Of a stretch of 64,000 nt of DNA, positions 8,809-17,268 are shown in pieces. The stretch comes from Betaproteobacteria bacterium (GTDB taxonomy: Bacteria > Pseudomonadota > Gammaproteobacteria > Burkholderiales > Burkholderiaceae_C): NCBI GenBank assembly GCA_025356445.1, contig JANXSZ010000011.1, positions 62,001 through 126,000 on the forward strand, read 5' to 3'. The notes under the pieces were generated by a model. The model was given only the letters and a program-made list of their open reading frames with translations, did not search any database and had not been told where the DNA came from. A program made the translations under genes and the position numbers. Position 1 is the stretch's first letter; each line of letters begins with the position of its first letter.

Positions 8809-9774
8809 TCAGACCAACAACCACCGCGTCACCGCACGGGTTTGCTCGGGCGCGATCAGCGTCGGTGCATGGCCCACACCGGCGAACTCCACCAGCGTTG
8901 CCTTGGGGCCACGCTGCGTCATCGCCAACGCGGTAGCGGGTGACAGTAAATCAGACACGGCACCCCGTGTCAGTAACACCTGCGCCGTGATGTGGTCGTA
9001 CAAATGCCAAAGCATCGCCTCGCCAGCTTGGGCCAGTGCATCGGTCAGCGCCTTGAAAGGCAATGCGATGGCTGGGTCGTAGTGCAGCGTAACGGCCTGG
9101 GCAGCATCCCCAGCAAGGGGTTTCACCATGTGGCGACTGAGTTCCAACCACTGCGCAGGGGTGTGCGGGCCAAAGCTGCTGGAGATGGCCCACATGACGT
9201 GCGCAGCCTCCTGAACCGTGGCAAAACGCCCGGTGTTACCCAAATACGACCCTATGCGCTGCACGGCTTGCCACTGGATCACGGGCCCCACATCGTTCAA
9301 CACCAAGCGGCGTACCGGCACTGGCAAGGGCAGGCCAGGTTGCCCGGCAACCACAATACCGATCAAGCCACCCATGCTGGTGCCCACCCAGTCCAGCGTG
9401 GTGATGGGCGCCTCAAGGTGCAACTGGGCAATCAGGGCCAGCATGTCGGCGGCGTAGCTGGGCACTTGGTAGCCAGAAGGATCAGGCAGCCAATCGCTTT
9501 GGCCACGCCCAACCACATCAGGGCAGATCACCCGCACATCGCCGCCAGACAGAACACCTGCAGCATCACATAGCGCTTGGGCCAGAACATCGAAATCGCG
9601 GCCCTGGCGAGACAAGCCATGGACACAAACGATGACATGCGCGCTGTCCGCTCGCCCCCATTGCCAGTAGGCCATTCTGTGCGTAACCGCAGGCATCGCG
9701 GGGATGGTCTCGCTCTGCGCCTGCCCAGGCAGAGGATCAGCACAAACAACAAAGTGAAGCGTGGGTTCAGACAT
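8809..9774 (-). CDS. Alpha/beta-fold hydrolase
   Basis: A 321-residue alpha/beta hydrolase of unknown substrate. It has the oxyanion region VCVHGLSRQG near residue 50, the nucleophile elbow GTSMGGLIG near 130 (catalytic serine), and a late GVGHAPTL segment with the expected catalytic histidine. The open frame extends to an ATG at 9837, but that would add a hydrophobic leader unlike the family; MSEPTLHF at 9774 is the more natural cytoplasmic start. It is directly upstream of relA (7-bp gap). The link to the stringent response is positional only. Confidence 0.8.
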   Translation of the reverse strand: MSEPTLHFVVCADPLPGQAQSETIPAMPAVTHRMAYWQWGRADSAHVIVCVHGLSRQGRDFDVLAQALCDAAGVLSGGDVRVICPDVVGRGQSDWLPDPSGYQVPSYAADMLALIAQLHLEAPITTLDWVGTSMGGLIGIVVAGQPGLPLPVPVRRLVLNDVGPVIQWQAVQRIGSYLGNTGRFATVQEAAHVMWAISSSFGPHTPAQWLELSRHMVKPLAGDAAQAVTLHYDPAIALPFKALTDALAQAGEAMLWHLYDHITAQVLLTRGAVSDLLSPATALAMTQRGPKATLVEFAGVGHAPTLIAPEQTRAVTRWLLV

Positions 9775-9894
9775 GGTGAATACAGGCAAATAGAAGATCA
9801 GTGGCAACGGACAAGCAGCAAGCAAAAACGGCACCAAGACAAAAGGAAAAAAAGGGAAAAAAGGGGACCGCTGTCAAAGCATTCTAGGCTGGCC

Positions 9895-10602
9895 TTACTT
9901 GAGCTGAACCGCCCCACTCACCGTCACCACCACCGAACTCTTGCCAGCCTCCACTGGCACAGCTTCATCAGCAGAAGCCATGGATTTTGCCGCCATCGCC
10001 ATCATGCGCGGACGGGGTGAAAAGCCCTGGTCGTTGGCGTTCACCGACACCTCGCGCAGCGTGTAACTGCCAAAGCCAAAACTCTTGGCGATTTCGCCCG
10101 CTTTGGTTTTGAAGCGCTCGATGGCCGTGGCTTGCACGTCCGCCTCGGCTTTTTGGCGCTGCTCGCGGCTGAGCGAGAAGCTGACGCTGCCCATCGTCAG
10201 CGTCTGGATTTTGCCCGCCGTGCTGCTGATACGGGCAAAGTCTTTGCCCTCCAGCACCAGCTCAGCCGTCCCCAACCAACCATTCAATTTGCCCTCTTTG
10301 CCATAGCGTGGGTAGAGGCTGAAGTTCCCCGTGCGCACGTCCATCTGGCCAGGCAAGGCGGATTTTTTAGCCTCGTTCAAGGCCGCATCGAGGGCCATCT
10401 TGAGCTGAGTTTGCACGGCACCGGCATCCGCACCGTCTTTGCTGGTGTTCAAACTGATGCTGAGGGTGTCTTGCTGCACCTCCACAGTGGCGCTGGCAGA
10501 CAGCTGAACCACATTCAACTGAGGTGTAGCATTATTTTGGGGAAATACACCGCTTGAGCTTGCCAGCAGAGTGATTGCAGCTATGATTTTTGTAGTATTC
10601 AT
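9895..10602 (-). CDS. Exported SIMPL-domain (DUF541) protein
   Basis: A 235-residue periplasmic protein with a signal peptide (MNTTKIIAAITLLASSSGVFPQ). The SIMPL/DUF541 fold is visible in VVQLSASATVEVQQDTLSIS at the start and the repeated beta-strand pattern through the closing SSVVVTVSGAVQL. E. coli YggE of this family is linked to oxidative stress, but the biochemical role is unknown. It follows the DUF1501 gene by 39 bp on the same strand. A one-mismatch copy of the 17-bp repeat lies within its signal peptide codons. Confidence 0.85.
   Translation of the reverse strand: MNTTKIIAAITLLASSSGVFPQNNATPQLNVVQLSASATVEVQQDTLSISLNTSKDGADAGAVQTQLKMALDAALNEAKKSALPGQMDVRTGNFSLYPRYGKEGKLNGWLGTAELVLEGKDFARISSTAGKIQTLTMGSVSFSLSREQRQKAEADVQATAIERFKTKAGEIAKSFGFGSYTLREVSVNANDQGFSPRPRMMAMAAKSMASADEAVPVEAGKSSVVVTVSGAVQLK
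10580..10596. repeat. 17-bp palindromic element, copy in SIMPL gene
   Basis: GCTATGATTTTTGTAGT on plus; one mismatch to GCTAY-N7-RTAGC. In the gene it encodes TTKIIA, in the common phase, within the signal peptide. The tail on the gene strand is TGCAATCAC. Confidence 0.55.
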
Positions 10603-10641
10603 GGATTTTCAAATGTAAGGGGTGATAGCGCTGAAAACGCT

Positions 10642-11874
10642 TCACGTCCGCAGAAAGTTGACCGCATCAAACCGCCCACGCACCACCAGCTCAGGTTTCA
10701 CGCCCCACCAGTCTTGCGCTACCGTGGCATAAAGCTGGCGGAAATCGGTGGTGTAAAACAGGTTTTGCGCTGCATCCAGTCGGCTGAAATCAGGCTCTTG
10801 GCCGTACAGACCACCGCGCACCGCGCCTCCGGCCACAAAATGCGGTGCGCTGGTGCCGTGGTCGGTACCGTTGGAGTTGTTTTGCCGTGCCCTGCGACCG
10901 AATTCGCTGAAGGTCATCACCACCGTGCGATCCCAGGCGTTCAACTCGGTCAGCGCACCTTTCAGGGCCGCCATGCCCTCGCCCAACTGGCGCATCAGGT
11001 TGGCATGGGTGCCCAGCTGGTTTTGGTGGGTGTCAAAACTGCCCAGGCTGAGCGTAATGACAGGCACACCGCCCTGCCCTGTGCCCACACTGGCACGCTG
11101 ACTGGCGACCACCTGAGCTGCGGCGCGCACGCTGTTGCCGAAAGCCCCTTGCGCAAAGGGTGTCACGAAATTGAACCGCTCACCACGCAAGCCCGCAGCC
11201 GCCTGGCTGATGTTGTTTTCGACTTGCAGCAGGTGGCGCAACGCAGCGTTGCCCGTGGTGGGCATGGCGCTGGCAAAACGGGCCTGGTTAACGAAGGCTT
11301 CGGGGTTGTTCAGCGACACCGCACGCGCCCCGGCCAGTGGGCCAAAATCGTTCATACCGATCAGCACGCCCTCAGCCGTGAAAGGTGTTGCCCCATAGCC
11401 GGCCTTCATCGCCCTTGCGACCCAGCCGTCGTCCAGGGTTTCATTCGACTTCGATGCGCTTTCCCAAATCTCGATCGACCGGAAATGCGACAGGTTAGGT
11501 TGCGGGTAGCCCACACCCTGCACCACCGCAAGTTCGTTTTTCTCCCACAGGGGCAGCAGCGCTTTGAGTTCAGGGTGCAGGCCAACGCGGCTGTCGATTT
11601 TGAGCACCTCGTCGGACTTGATCGCCAGGCTGGGGCGCATGGCGGCGTACTGCGGATTGGCGTAAGGTACGACGGTGTTCAGGCCATCATTGCCGCCTTT
11701 GAGCTCAATCAGCACCAGGATGCGGTCAGCAGCGCTGGCAGCGCGTTGGGTCACGCTTTGCGCCCAGCCCGGTGCGTGAGCCCCCAGCAGCGCAACACCA
11801 GTAGCTGCTCCCAGGAAGCGGGCTGAGTGGGTTAACAACTGTCGGCGGTTCAGGTGAGCGTTCATGGTGTTCAT
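10642..11874 (-). CDS. DUF1501 protein with Tat signal
   Basis: A 410-residue secreted protein. The N-terminus MNTMNAHLNRRQLLTHSARFLG has an RRQLL twin-arginine-type motif followed by a hydrophobic h-region and AQS cleavage. The DUF1501 domain fills the rest: LIELKGGNDGLNTVVPY near residue 55, the central HLSHFRSIE-like segment (NLSHFRSIEIWES), and TFSEFGRRARQNNSNGTDHG near 330. This family shares the alkaline-phosphatase-like superfamily fold; no activity is assigned here. It follows the DUF1800 gene by 63 bp. DUF1800-DUF1501 pairs are found widely in bacteria, with function unknown. Confidence 0.9.
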   Translation of the reverse strand: MNTMNAHLNRRQLLTHSARFLGAATGVALLGAHAPGWAQSVTQRAASAADRILVLIELKGGNDGLNTVVPYANPQYAAMRPSLAIKSDEVLKIDSRVGLHPELKALLPLWEKNELAVVQGVGYPQPNLSHFRSIEIWESASKSNETLDDGWVARAMKAGYGATPFTAEGVLIGMNDFGPLAGARAVSLNNPEAFVNQARFASAMPTTGNAALRHLLQVENNISQAAAGLRGERFNFVTPFAQGAFGNSVRAAAQVVASQRASVGTGQGGVPVITLSLGSFDTHQNQLGTHANLMRQLGEGMAALKGALTELNAWDRTVVMTFSEFGRRARQNNSNGTDHGTSAPHFVAGGAVRGGLYGQEPDFSRLDAAQNLFYTTDFRQLYATVAQDWWGVKPELVVRGRFDAVNFLRT

Positions 11875-11937
11875 GGTTTGCCTTGGCGTCTTTGAAATCT
11901 TGGGAAACGTGGGAAACAGGTTGACGCGGTGCGGCGT

Positions 11938-13545
11938 TTACTTGAGCTGGTAAGCCGGGTCCAGCGTCAATGTGCGCAGGTAAGCTACACCCACCGTGCC
12001 AACCGCTATCGAATGTGTAGCTGGTACAGCAAGAAGAGCATGCTCCAACTGCACTTTCAATTCATCAGACGGTTCACGGTCAGCATGGCCGCCATAGGTC
12101 TCCAGCCAGCGCTCAGGGTCAAAGGTAATGCGGGCCATGGCTTCGGCTACGCGCAGCACACCATCACGCCCCAACAGGTTGAGCATTTGCGGATTACCGC
12201 CTCGCCCCTGGGAGCCACCCGCGAATTCAGCCTTCATGGCCTGCCCTGGTGTGCTCATGGGAACATTCGTGATGGCACTCTGAGGGGCCGCATCCATCAT
12301 CATCCCGGACGCCGCCATGGCCAGCGGAACTGTTTTGGACTCGCCTTTCAACTCCACCGCCCGAAACAGCTGCTCGGTGAAGCGCTTGCGCTCCAGCAAA
12401 CTCGTCGCGTTGATCCAGTCGGTGTAGCCGGGCCAGCCTTTTACATTCGGCGGCACCAGCAAATTTTGGCCAAGTTGGGCGGACTTCAACGCCAGCGGCG
12501 TCACATCGGTGGCAGTGAAGCCAAACTGCCGCACCGTACCCACAATCAAATCCACTGGCGATTTGATGAGGCTGCCCCGGTTGTCTTCCGCCCAAAAACT
12601 GTTGCTCAACAGCAGCGACCGCAAGGCAACGCTGATGTCATAGCCACTGCGGCGAAACTCATCGCTTGCACGCACCAAATCGGCTTGTGCAGCTAAGGAA
12701 TTTATAGCATTCGAAGGATCTGGAGAAACAAACTCGCGCCACAGCTTGCCCACCACAAAGCGGGCGGCTGCCGGTTGGGTCAGCATCACGTCCAGCGCCT
12801 GGTCGCCGTCCAGATTGCCCGTCACGCCCAACACGGTCTTGGCGCCGTTGTCGTGGAACGCGGGGCGAAATTTAAAGCTGAAATCGTCACGCTCCACACT
12901 CCAGCCGGTGAAAGCACGGGCCGCCTCCTTGATGTCTTGCTCGGTGTACCCCCCAAGGCCCGCAGCGGTTTGGCTGGACTCACCCAGCACAAAAAGTTCC
13001 ATCACCTCACGGGCGAAGTTCTCGTTCGGGGCCTCTTTGCGGCTGTTCGCACCGTCCAGGTAGACCAGCATGGCGGGGGTTTTGGCCACAGCGTGCAACA
13101 GCGCACTGAAGTTCCCCAGCGCGTTGGCACGCAGCACCTGCTGCTGCTGCCACATGGCTTGCGATCGAATCACTTTTTGCTGCGAAGTCGCGAAATGGTT
13201 GTGCCAAAAAAGCACCATGCGTTCGGCCAGTGGCGTGGGGGTATCCACCATCTCGCGCAGCCACCAGGTTTTAAGTTCCAGGCCTTCACGCAACTGCTGC
13301 TGGCGAGCGGCTTGCTGCTCTTCGCGGGATTTGAGGTAAGCCTGCGGTATAGGAGGCGGGGCGCTCACAAACTGCGGCAACGGGTACAGCGTACGTGCGG
13401 ATTTGGCCTCGGCCAGCAACGTGTTCACAGCCAAGTCTGTGGATTTGCCTGCCCAGCGGTCAACCTCGGCCTGGGTGGGGGCAAAACCCGTGCGCACCAG
13501 CAGGTGCCGTGCGTCGGGGCGGGTCAATACAGCGTTTTTCATCAT
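11938..13545 (-). CDS. DUF1800 domain protein
   Basis: A 535-residue protein of the DUF1800 family. Diagnostic blocks are LLVRTGFAPTQAEVDRW near the start, MVLFWHNHFATS near residue 120, NENFAREVMELFVLGE near 185, and VPPNVKGWPGYTDWINATSL near 375. No signal peptide is obvious from this start. It is the first gene of the DUF1800-DUF1501-SIMPL set. It carries two copies of the 17-bp repeat, coding AINSLA mid-protein and ATHSIA near the C-terminus. The biochemical role is unknown. Confidence 0.9.
   Translation of the reverse strand: MMKNAVLTRPDARHLLVRTGFAPTQAEVDRWAGKSTDLAVNTLLAEAKSARTLYPLPQFVSAPPPIPQAYLKSREEQQAARQQQLREGLELKTWWLREMVDTPTPLAERMVLFWHNHFATSQQKVIRSQAMWQQQQVLRANALGNFSALLHAVAKTPAMLVYLDGANSRKEAPNENFAREVMELFVLGESSQTAAGLGGYTEQDIKEAARAFTGWSVERDDFSFKFRPAFHDNGAKTVLGVTGNLDGDQALDVMLTQPAAARFVVGKLWREFVSPDPSNAINSLAAQADLVRASDEFRRSGYDISVALRSLLLSNSFWAEDNRGSLIKSPVDLIVGTVRQFGFTATDVTPLALKSAQLGQNLLVPPNVKGWPGYTDWINATSLLERKRFTEQLFRAVELKGESKTVPLAMAASGMMMDAAPQSAITNVPMSTPGQAMKAEFAGGSQGRGGNPQMLNLLGRDGVLRVAEAMARITFDPERWLETYGGHADREPSDELKVQLEHALLAVPATHSIAVGTVGVAYLRTLTLDPAYQLK
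12005..12021. repeat. 17-bp palindromic element, first copy in DUF1800 gene
   Basis: GCTATCGAATGTGTAGC on plus; exact match to GCTAY-N7-RTAGC. Read in the gene as ATHSIA, common phase. The plus-strand tail is TGGTACAGC. Confidence 0.7.
12692..12708. repeat. 17-bp palindromic element, second copy in DUF1800 gene
   Basis: GCTAAGGAATTTATAGC on plus; one mismatch. Read in the gene as AINSLA, common phase, followed on the gene strand by TGCACAAGC. It brings ATA and TTA codons that are rare in this window. Confidence 0.65.
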
Positions 13546-13625
13546 GGTTGTCCAGAGCCTGGGTATCTAACGGCCTATTGTGAGAACGTGCCGACCCTGG
13601 CGTCTATAAATGCGAGGTAAAGCTC

Positions 13626-13651
13626 AAACTGAAACTGAAACATTTGTAACC
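13626..13651 (+). promoter_or_regulatory. Possible OmpR-type binding site upstream of ompR
   Basis: The divergent gap 13546-13753 holds tandem TGAAAC repeats running into CATTTGTAAC, which resembles the GNAAC-type half-sites of OmpR boxes. The location about 100 bp upstream of ompR would suit autoregulation. Inference from motif similarity only. Confidence 0.3.
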
Positions 13652-13753
13652 CTCACCACATCCGCTGACGGAGTCGCAGACAATAGGGTGCTTTCACAGG
13701 TGCTTTATGTCCATGACAAAAGCGCAGTTTTCGCTCTACAAAACGCTCAATTA

Positions 13754-14485
13754 ATGATACCCACCGCCACCCGCCGCGACAAAATCATGATCGTCGATGA
13801 CGACCCCCGCTTGCGTGAACTGCTGCAACGCTACCTGAGTCAGCAAGGTTTTGATGTGGCTGCAGCGGACAGCGGTGCCGAGTTGTCGCGCCTGTGGCCC
13901 ACCGAATCGCCTGATCTTCTGGTGCTTGACGTGATGATGCCGGGCGAAAGTGGTCTGGCGATTTGCCGCCGTTTGCGCTCTAACCTGGTCACCACCCCCA
14001 TCATCATGCTGACCGCCAAAAGCGAAGAGCTTGACCGCATTGAAGGCCTTGAAGTGGGCGCGGATGATTACCTGGCCAAACCCTTCAACCCTCGGGAGCT
14101 GCTGGCCCGCATCAACGCCGTGCTGCGCCGCCGCCCTAGCCTGGAAGCGCCCGGTGCACCATCCAACAACCGGGGACTGGTGACGTTTGGCCCCTTCAGC
14201 TTTGACTTGGCCGCACGCAAACTGCACCGCAACGGAGAAGAGCTGCCGCTGACAACGGGTGAATACGCCATGCTCAAGACCCTGGTGCGACACCCCCGCC
14301 AGCCGCTGACACGCGAAAAACTCGCCCTGCTCACCCGTGGCCGTGACATCAAACCCACAGACCGCAGCCTGGATGTGCAAATTTCACGTCTGCGCCGTTT
14401 GATAGAAGACGACGCCGCCACCCCGCGCTACCTGCAAACGGTGTGGGGCACAGGCTATGTCTTTGTGCCCGATGGCAACGTCTGA
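13754..14485 (+). CDS. ompR: OmpR-family response regulator
   Basis: A two-component response regulator, 243 residues from the ATG at 13754. The upstream-extended frame to 13610 has no family similarity. The receiver domain shows IMIVDDDPRLRELLQRYL with the acidic pocket, the phosphorylation aspartate in LLVLDVMMPGESG near residue 61, the T of MLTAKSEE and the lysine of LAKPFNPRELLARI. A winged-helix Trans_reg_C domain follows (TTGEYAMLKTLVRHPRQPLTREKL and DRSLDVQISRLRRLIE). It overlaps the histidine kinase gene by 14 bp. Sequence and partner order match OmpR-EnvZ of betaproteobacteria; osmotic regulation is assumed from the family. Confidence 0.92.
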   Translation: MIPTATRRDKIMIVDDDPRLRELLQRYLSQQGFDVAAADSGAELSRLWPTESPDLLVLDVMMPGESGLAICRRLRSNLVTTPIIMLTAKSEELDRIEGLEVGADDYLAKPFNPRELLARINAVLRRRPSLEAPGAPSNNRGLVTFGPFSFDLAARKLHRNGEELPLTTGEYAMLKTLVRHPRQPLTREKLALLTRGRDIKPTDRSLDVQISRLRRLIEDDAATPRYLQTVWGTGYVFVPDGNV

Positions 14486-15911
14486 GCCACACCCTCCCCC
14501 GCAAAGCACCTACCCCCCATCGATCCAGGTGGGCTTGGAGTACGGCCCCTCTGCCATTGCGGCACTGAGCAGCAACACCGCCAAACCCGGCATCAGCCTG
14601 TTTTGGCGTACCTTTTTTTTACTGGCCATACTGATTGCGGGCAGCGTACTGGCCTGGCTGAAAACCTTGTCAGCCCTGGAGTTCGAGCCCCGTGCGCTGC
14701 AAACAGTCCATCAAATTGTGTCGATGGTCAACATCACCCGCACAGTGCTGCTGCACACCGATGTCATTGAAGAAGCCGAAGTCCTCAAGACACTCGCGGC
14801 TGACGAAGGCCTGCGCGTACAGCCACGCTTGCCAACCGACGTGGTCGAACCGCTCAACGCCGATGCCTTGAGTGTGCGTATTTTTCAAGAATTGCAGATC
14901 CGCAACGGCGCAGCCACCCAAATGTCGCCCAGCGTGAACGGCCAGCCGGGCATGTGGGTCAGCTTCAACCTGCGCGAACAGCCTTATTGGCTGAGGATTG
15001 ACCAAGACCGCGTCAGCCCGTCCAGCGGCAAAACCTGGCTGATCTGGCTGGCGCTGGCGGTAGTGCTGTCCCTCGCCGGAGCCGCCATCCTGGCGGGCTT
15101 GATCAACCAGCCCATCAAACAGCTGTGGCGGGCCGCAGACCGGGTGCGCGAGGGCGATTACGACTCCAGCTACCTTGACGAAAAAGCCAGCACCAACGAG
15201 ATTCGTGAGGTCAACATTGGCTTTAACCGCATGGCGTCCCGCTTGTCCAAAATTGACCAGGACCGCGCGGTGATGCTGGCAGGCATTTCCCACGACTTGC
15301 GTACGCCATTGGCCCGGCTGCGGCTGGAAACCGAGATGTACGTGAGCGACGAAAACGCACGTGCCCACATGGACAACGATATCGAGCAGCTCGACCGCAC
15401 TATCGACAAGTTTCTGGAATATGCCCGCCCTGTGCCCAGCAACTTTCAGTCGGTGCACCTGAACGAAGTGATCGAAGGCTGCCTGTATGCGCTCAGCAGC
15501 CCGACGGACATGCAGGTCACGCTGGATATGGCAGCTGATTTACGGGTATTTGGCGATGCCACTGAGCTGGCACGCGTCGTTAACAACCTGCTGGAAAACG
15601 CGCGCCGCTACGGCAAAACCCCCAACACGAGCATCGCCAACGTTGAAATCACCGGCCGCACACGCGACCACTGGGTGGTGCTGCGCGTGCGTGACCGGGG
15701 CCCAGGCGTGGCTGCGGCCGTGCTGCCCCTGCTGACGCAGGCATTCTTCCGGGGAGATACCGCACGCACATCGGCCACAGGAGCAGGTTTGGGCTTGTCT
15801 ATCGTTGAGAAAGCCATTCAGCGCATGGGAGGTACCGTGAGCCTGAGTTGCCCGAACAGCGGCGGGTTGGCGGTGCTGATTCGCCTGAACAAAGTCGGCT
15901 CACAGGCTTAA
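14472..15911 (+). CDS. envZ: EnvZ-like sensor histidine kinase
   Basis: The membrane sensor partner of the preceding regulator; 479 residues from the ATG at 14472. It has a Pro-rich cytoplasmic leader and TM1 (FWRTFFLLAILIAGSVLAWL, about residues 42-62). A periplasmic loop of about 120 residues precedes TM2 (WLIWLALAVVLSLAGAAILAGL). Then come HAMP, an H-box GISHDLRTPLARLRLETEMY with the phospho-accepting histidine, an N-box VVNNLLENARRYG, and G-boxes RVRDRGPGV and TGAGLGLSIVEKAIQRMGG. All catalytic motifs are intact. It starts inside ompR, which suggests coupled translation. Confidence 0.9.
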   Translation: MATSEPHPPPQSTYPPSIQVGLEYGPSAIAALSSNTAKPGISLFWRTFFLLAILIAGSVLAWLKTLSALEFEPRALQTVHQIVSMVNITRTVLLHTDVIEEAEVLKTLAADEGLRVQPRLPTDVVEPLNADALSVRIFQELQIRNGAATQMSPSVNGQPGMWVSFNLREQPYWLRIDQDRVSPSSGKTWLIWLALAVVLSLAGAAILAGLINQPIKQLWRAADRVREGDYDSSYLDEKASTNEIREVNIGFNRMASRLSKIDQDRAVMLAGISHDLRTPLARLRLETEMYVSDENARAHMDNDIEQLDRTIDKFLEYARPVPSNFQSVHLNEVIEGCLYALSSPTDMQVTLDMAADLRVFGDATELARVVNNLLENARRYGKTPNTSIANVEITGRTRDHWVVLRVRDRGPGVAAAVLPLLTQAFFRGDTARTSATGAGLGLSIVEKAIQRMGGTVSLSCPNSGGLAVLIRLNKVGSQA

Positions 15912-15967
15912 CCACAGCAAAGTCCAAACAAAAAAGGCCGTTTGTGCAGGGTTGGTGGGCTTATGCA

Positions 15968-15984
15968 GCTACAAAAACAGAAGC
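15968..15984. repeat. 17-bp palindromic element overlapping the ispF stop codon
   Basis: GCTACAAAAACAGAAGC on plus; one mismatch. Read from the minus strand its GTAGC half contains the TAG at 15969-15971 that ends ispF; the gene-strand tail is TGCATAAGC. This is the only copy I find in a frame that exposes the TAG. Confidence 0.55.
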
Positions 15985-16466
15985 ACAACGGCACGGACTT
16001 CAATGCTCAAGCCCTGACCCACTGGCCCCAGTTTTTCGGCCGTCTTGGCTTTCACGTTGACCTGTGCAGGCGCCACGCCCAGCGCCAGCGCGATACGTTC
16101 GCGCATCAGCGGGATATACGCCGCAAGCTTCGGGGCTTGGGCCACCACGGTGGTGTCCACATTGGCCAACTCAAAGCCCTGCGCCCGCACCCGGCGTACC
16201 GCCTCGGCCAGCAGCACAGACGAATCAGCGCCCGCAAAACGGGCGTCGGTATCGGGAAAATGCGTGCCGATATCGCCCAGGCCCGCAGCGCCCAACACCG
16301 CATCGGTGATGGCGTGCAGCAACACATCAGCATCCGAGTGCCCCAACAGACCCATGCTGTGCGGGATCTCGACGCCGCCGATGGTGAGTTTGCGACCCGG
16401 AACCAGCGCATGGACGTCCCAACCTTCACCAATACGCAGGTTGAGGGGATTAACGGGTGTTGGCAT
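15969..16466 (-). CDS. ispF: 2-C-methyl-D-erythritol 2,4-cyclodiphosphate synthase
   Basis: Fifth step of the MEP isoprenoid pathway: it cyclises CDP-methylerythritol 2-phosphate with release of CMP. The 165 residues hold the zinc and active-site signature [15 protein letters not shown] at residue 11, [21 protein letters not shown] near 40, and [18 protein letters not shown] near 65. The core ends around [14 protein letters not shown], a normal family end, after which two residues and the TAG come from a copy of the 17-bp repeat. ispD lies 57 bp upstream on the same strand, so both MEP enzymes are likely co-expressed. Confidence 0.96.
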   Translation of the reverse strand: MPTPVNPLNLRIGEGWDVHALVPGRKLTIGGVEIPHSMGLLGHSDADVLLHAITDAVLGAAGLGDIGTHFPDTDARFAGADSSVLLAEAVRRVRAQGFELANVDTTVVAQAPKLAAYIPLMRERIALALGVAPAQVNVKAKTAEKLGPVGQGLSIEVRAVVLLFL

Positions 16467-16523
16467 GGCAGTAATAACAGGTAGAGGTAGTGACCACAGG
16501 ATGATGGTGCTTATAAACGGGTG

Positions 16524-17237
16524 TCATGCACCACGGTTTTTCAGATAAGCCTCTGCCAAGGCGAAGTCTTCGGGGTAGGTCACTTTGAAGTTTTGCGCGC
16601 TGCCCGACACCAACAGCGGCTGCAAACCCATCGCCTCCATGGCGCTGGCCTCGTCCGTGATCTCGTCTCCGTGTGTCTGCGCGTGCAGCAAGGCGTCGCG
16701 CAAAGCCCCAATACGGAACATTTGTGGCGTTTGCGCCAGCCATTTGTCGTGGCGAGCCACCGTGGCCACAACCCGGCCCTGCACGGACTGCTTCAAGGTG
16801 TCTGGCAGCCTGTGCGCCAGCAGCCCTCCCACCGCGTCCCCTGCACAGGCTTGCACCAGGGCGTTAATTTGCGATGGGGTAATAAGGCAACGTGCGGCAT
16901 CATGCACTAGCACCCAGTCGGAGGGCTGGGCGCCGTAGGCTTCCAGCAAGGCGTTCAAACCGTTCAATACGGTCTCAGCGCGCGTTGCACCGGCATTGGC
17001 AGCTGTCAAAAAAGGAGTTTTCGATGCCCCCCTGGCCGCTGTGCAAGCCAGCTCCGCACAGGCAACGGCATGGTCATCAGGAGAAACCGCCACCAGCACG
17101 GCCGCCAAGTCGGGCACAGCCGCAAACGCCATCAGCGTATGGGTCAGCAGCGACTGTCCTGCAATCACCCGGTACTGCTTGGGCAAACCCGTACCAGCAC
17201 GGCTACCGGTGCCGCCGCAGGGAATCAGGGCGAACAT
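16524..17237 (-). CDS. ispD: 2-C-methyl-D-erythritol 4-phosphate cytidylyltransferase
   Basis: Third step of the MEP pathway: it transfers CMP from CTP to methylerythritol 4-phosphate. The start MFALIPCGGTGSRAGTGLPKQY contains the glycine-rich CTP-binding loop with the catalytic Arg and Lys. VLVHDAARCLITPSQI near residue 110 and TDEASAMEAMGLQPLLVSG near 200 are also diagnostic. I use the ATG at 17237; an in-frame ATG 6 bp further upstream (17243) is equally possible. The META-domain lipoprotein gene ends 31 bp upstream, so the run 17820-15969 may be one transcript. Confidence 0.96.
   Translation of the reverse strand: MFALIPCGGTGSRAGTGLPKQYRVIAGQSLLTHTLMAFAAVPDLAAVLVAVSPDDHAVACAELACTAARGASKTPFLTAANAGATRAETVLNGLNALLEAYGAQPSDWVLVHDAARCLITPSQINALVQACAGDAVGGLLAHRLPDTLKQSVQGRVVATVARHDKWLAQTPQMFRIGALRDALLHAQTHGDEITDEASAMEAMGLQPLLVSGSAQNFKVTYPEDFALAEAYLKNRGA
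17002..17018. repeat. Degenerate copy of the 17-bp element in ispD
   Basis: GCTGTCAAAAAAGGAGT on plus, several mismatches. It is recognisable mainly from its gene-strand continuation TGCCAATGC, which matches the tail seen after other copies. Low confidence. Confidence 0.25.
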
Positions 17238-17268
17238 AGGCACAAGCTTGGCAACATGGGGCTCGGTA

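Noticed and set aside
9775-9837. Hydrophobic N-terminal extension of the alpha/beta hydrolase as a signal peptide
   Set aside because: No basic n-region or cleavage site; the family starts near MSEPTLHF.
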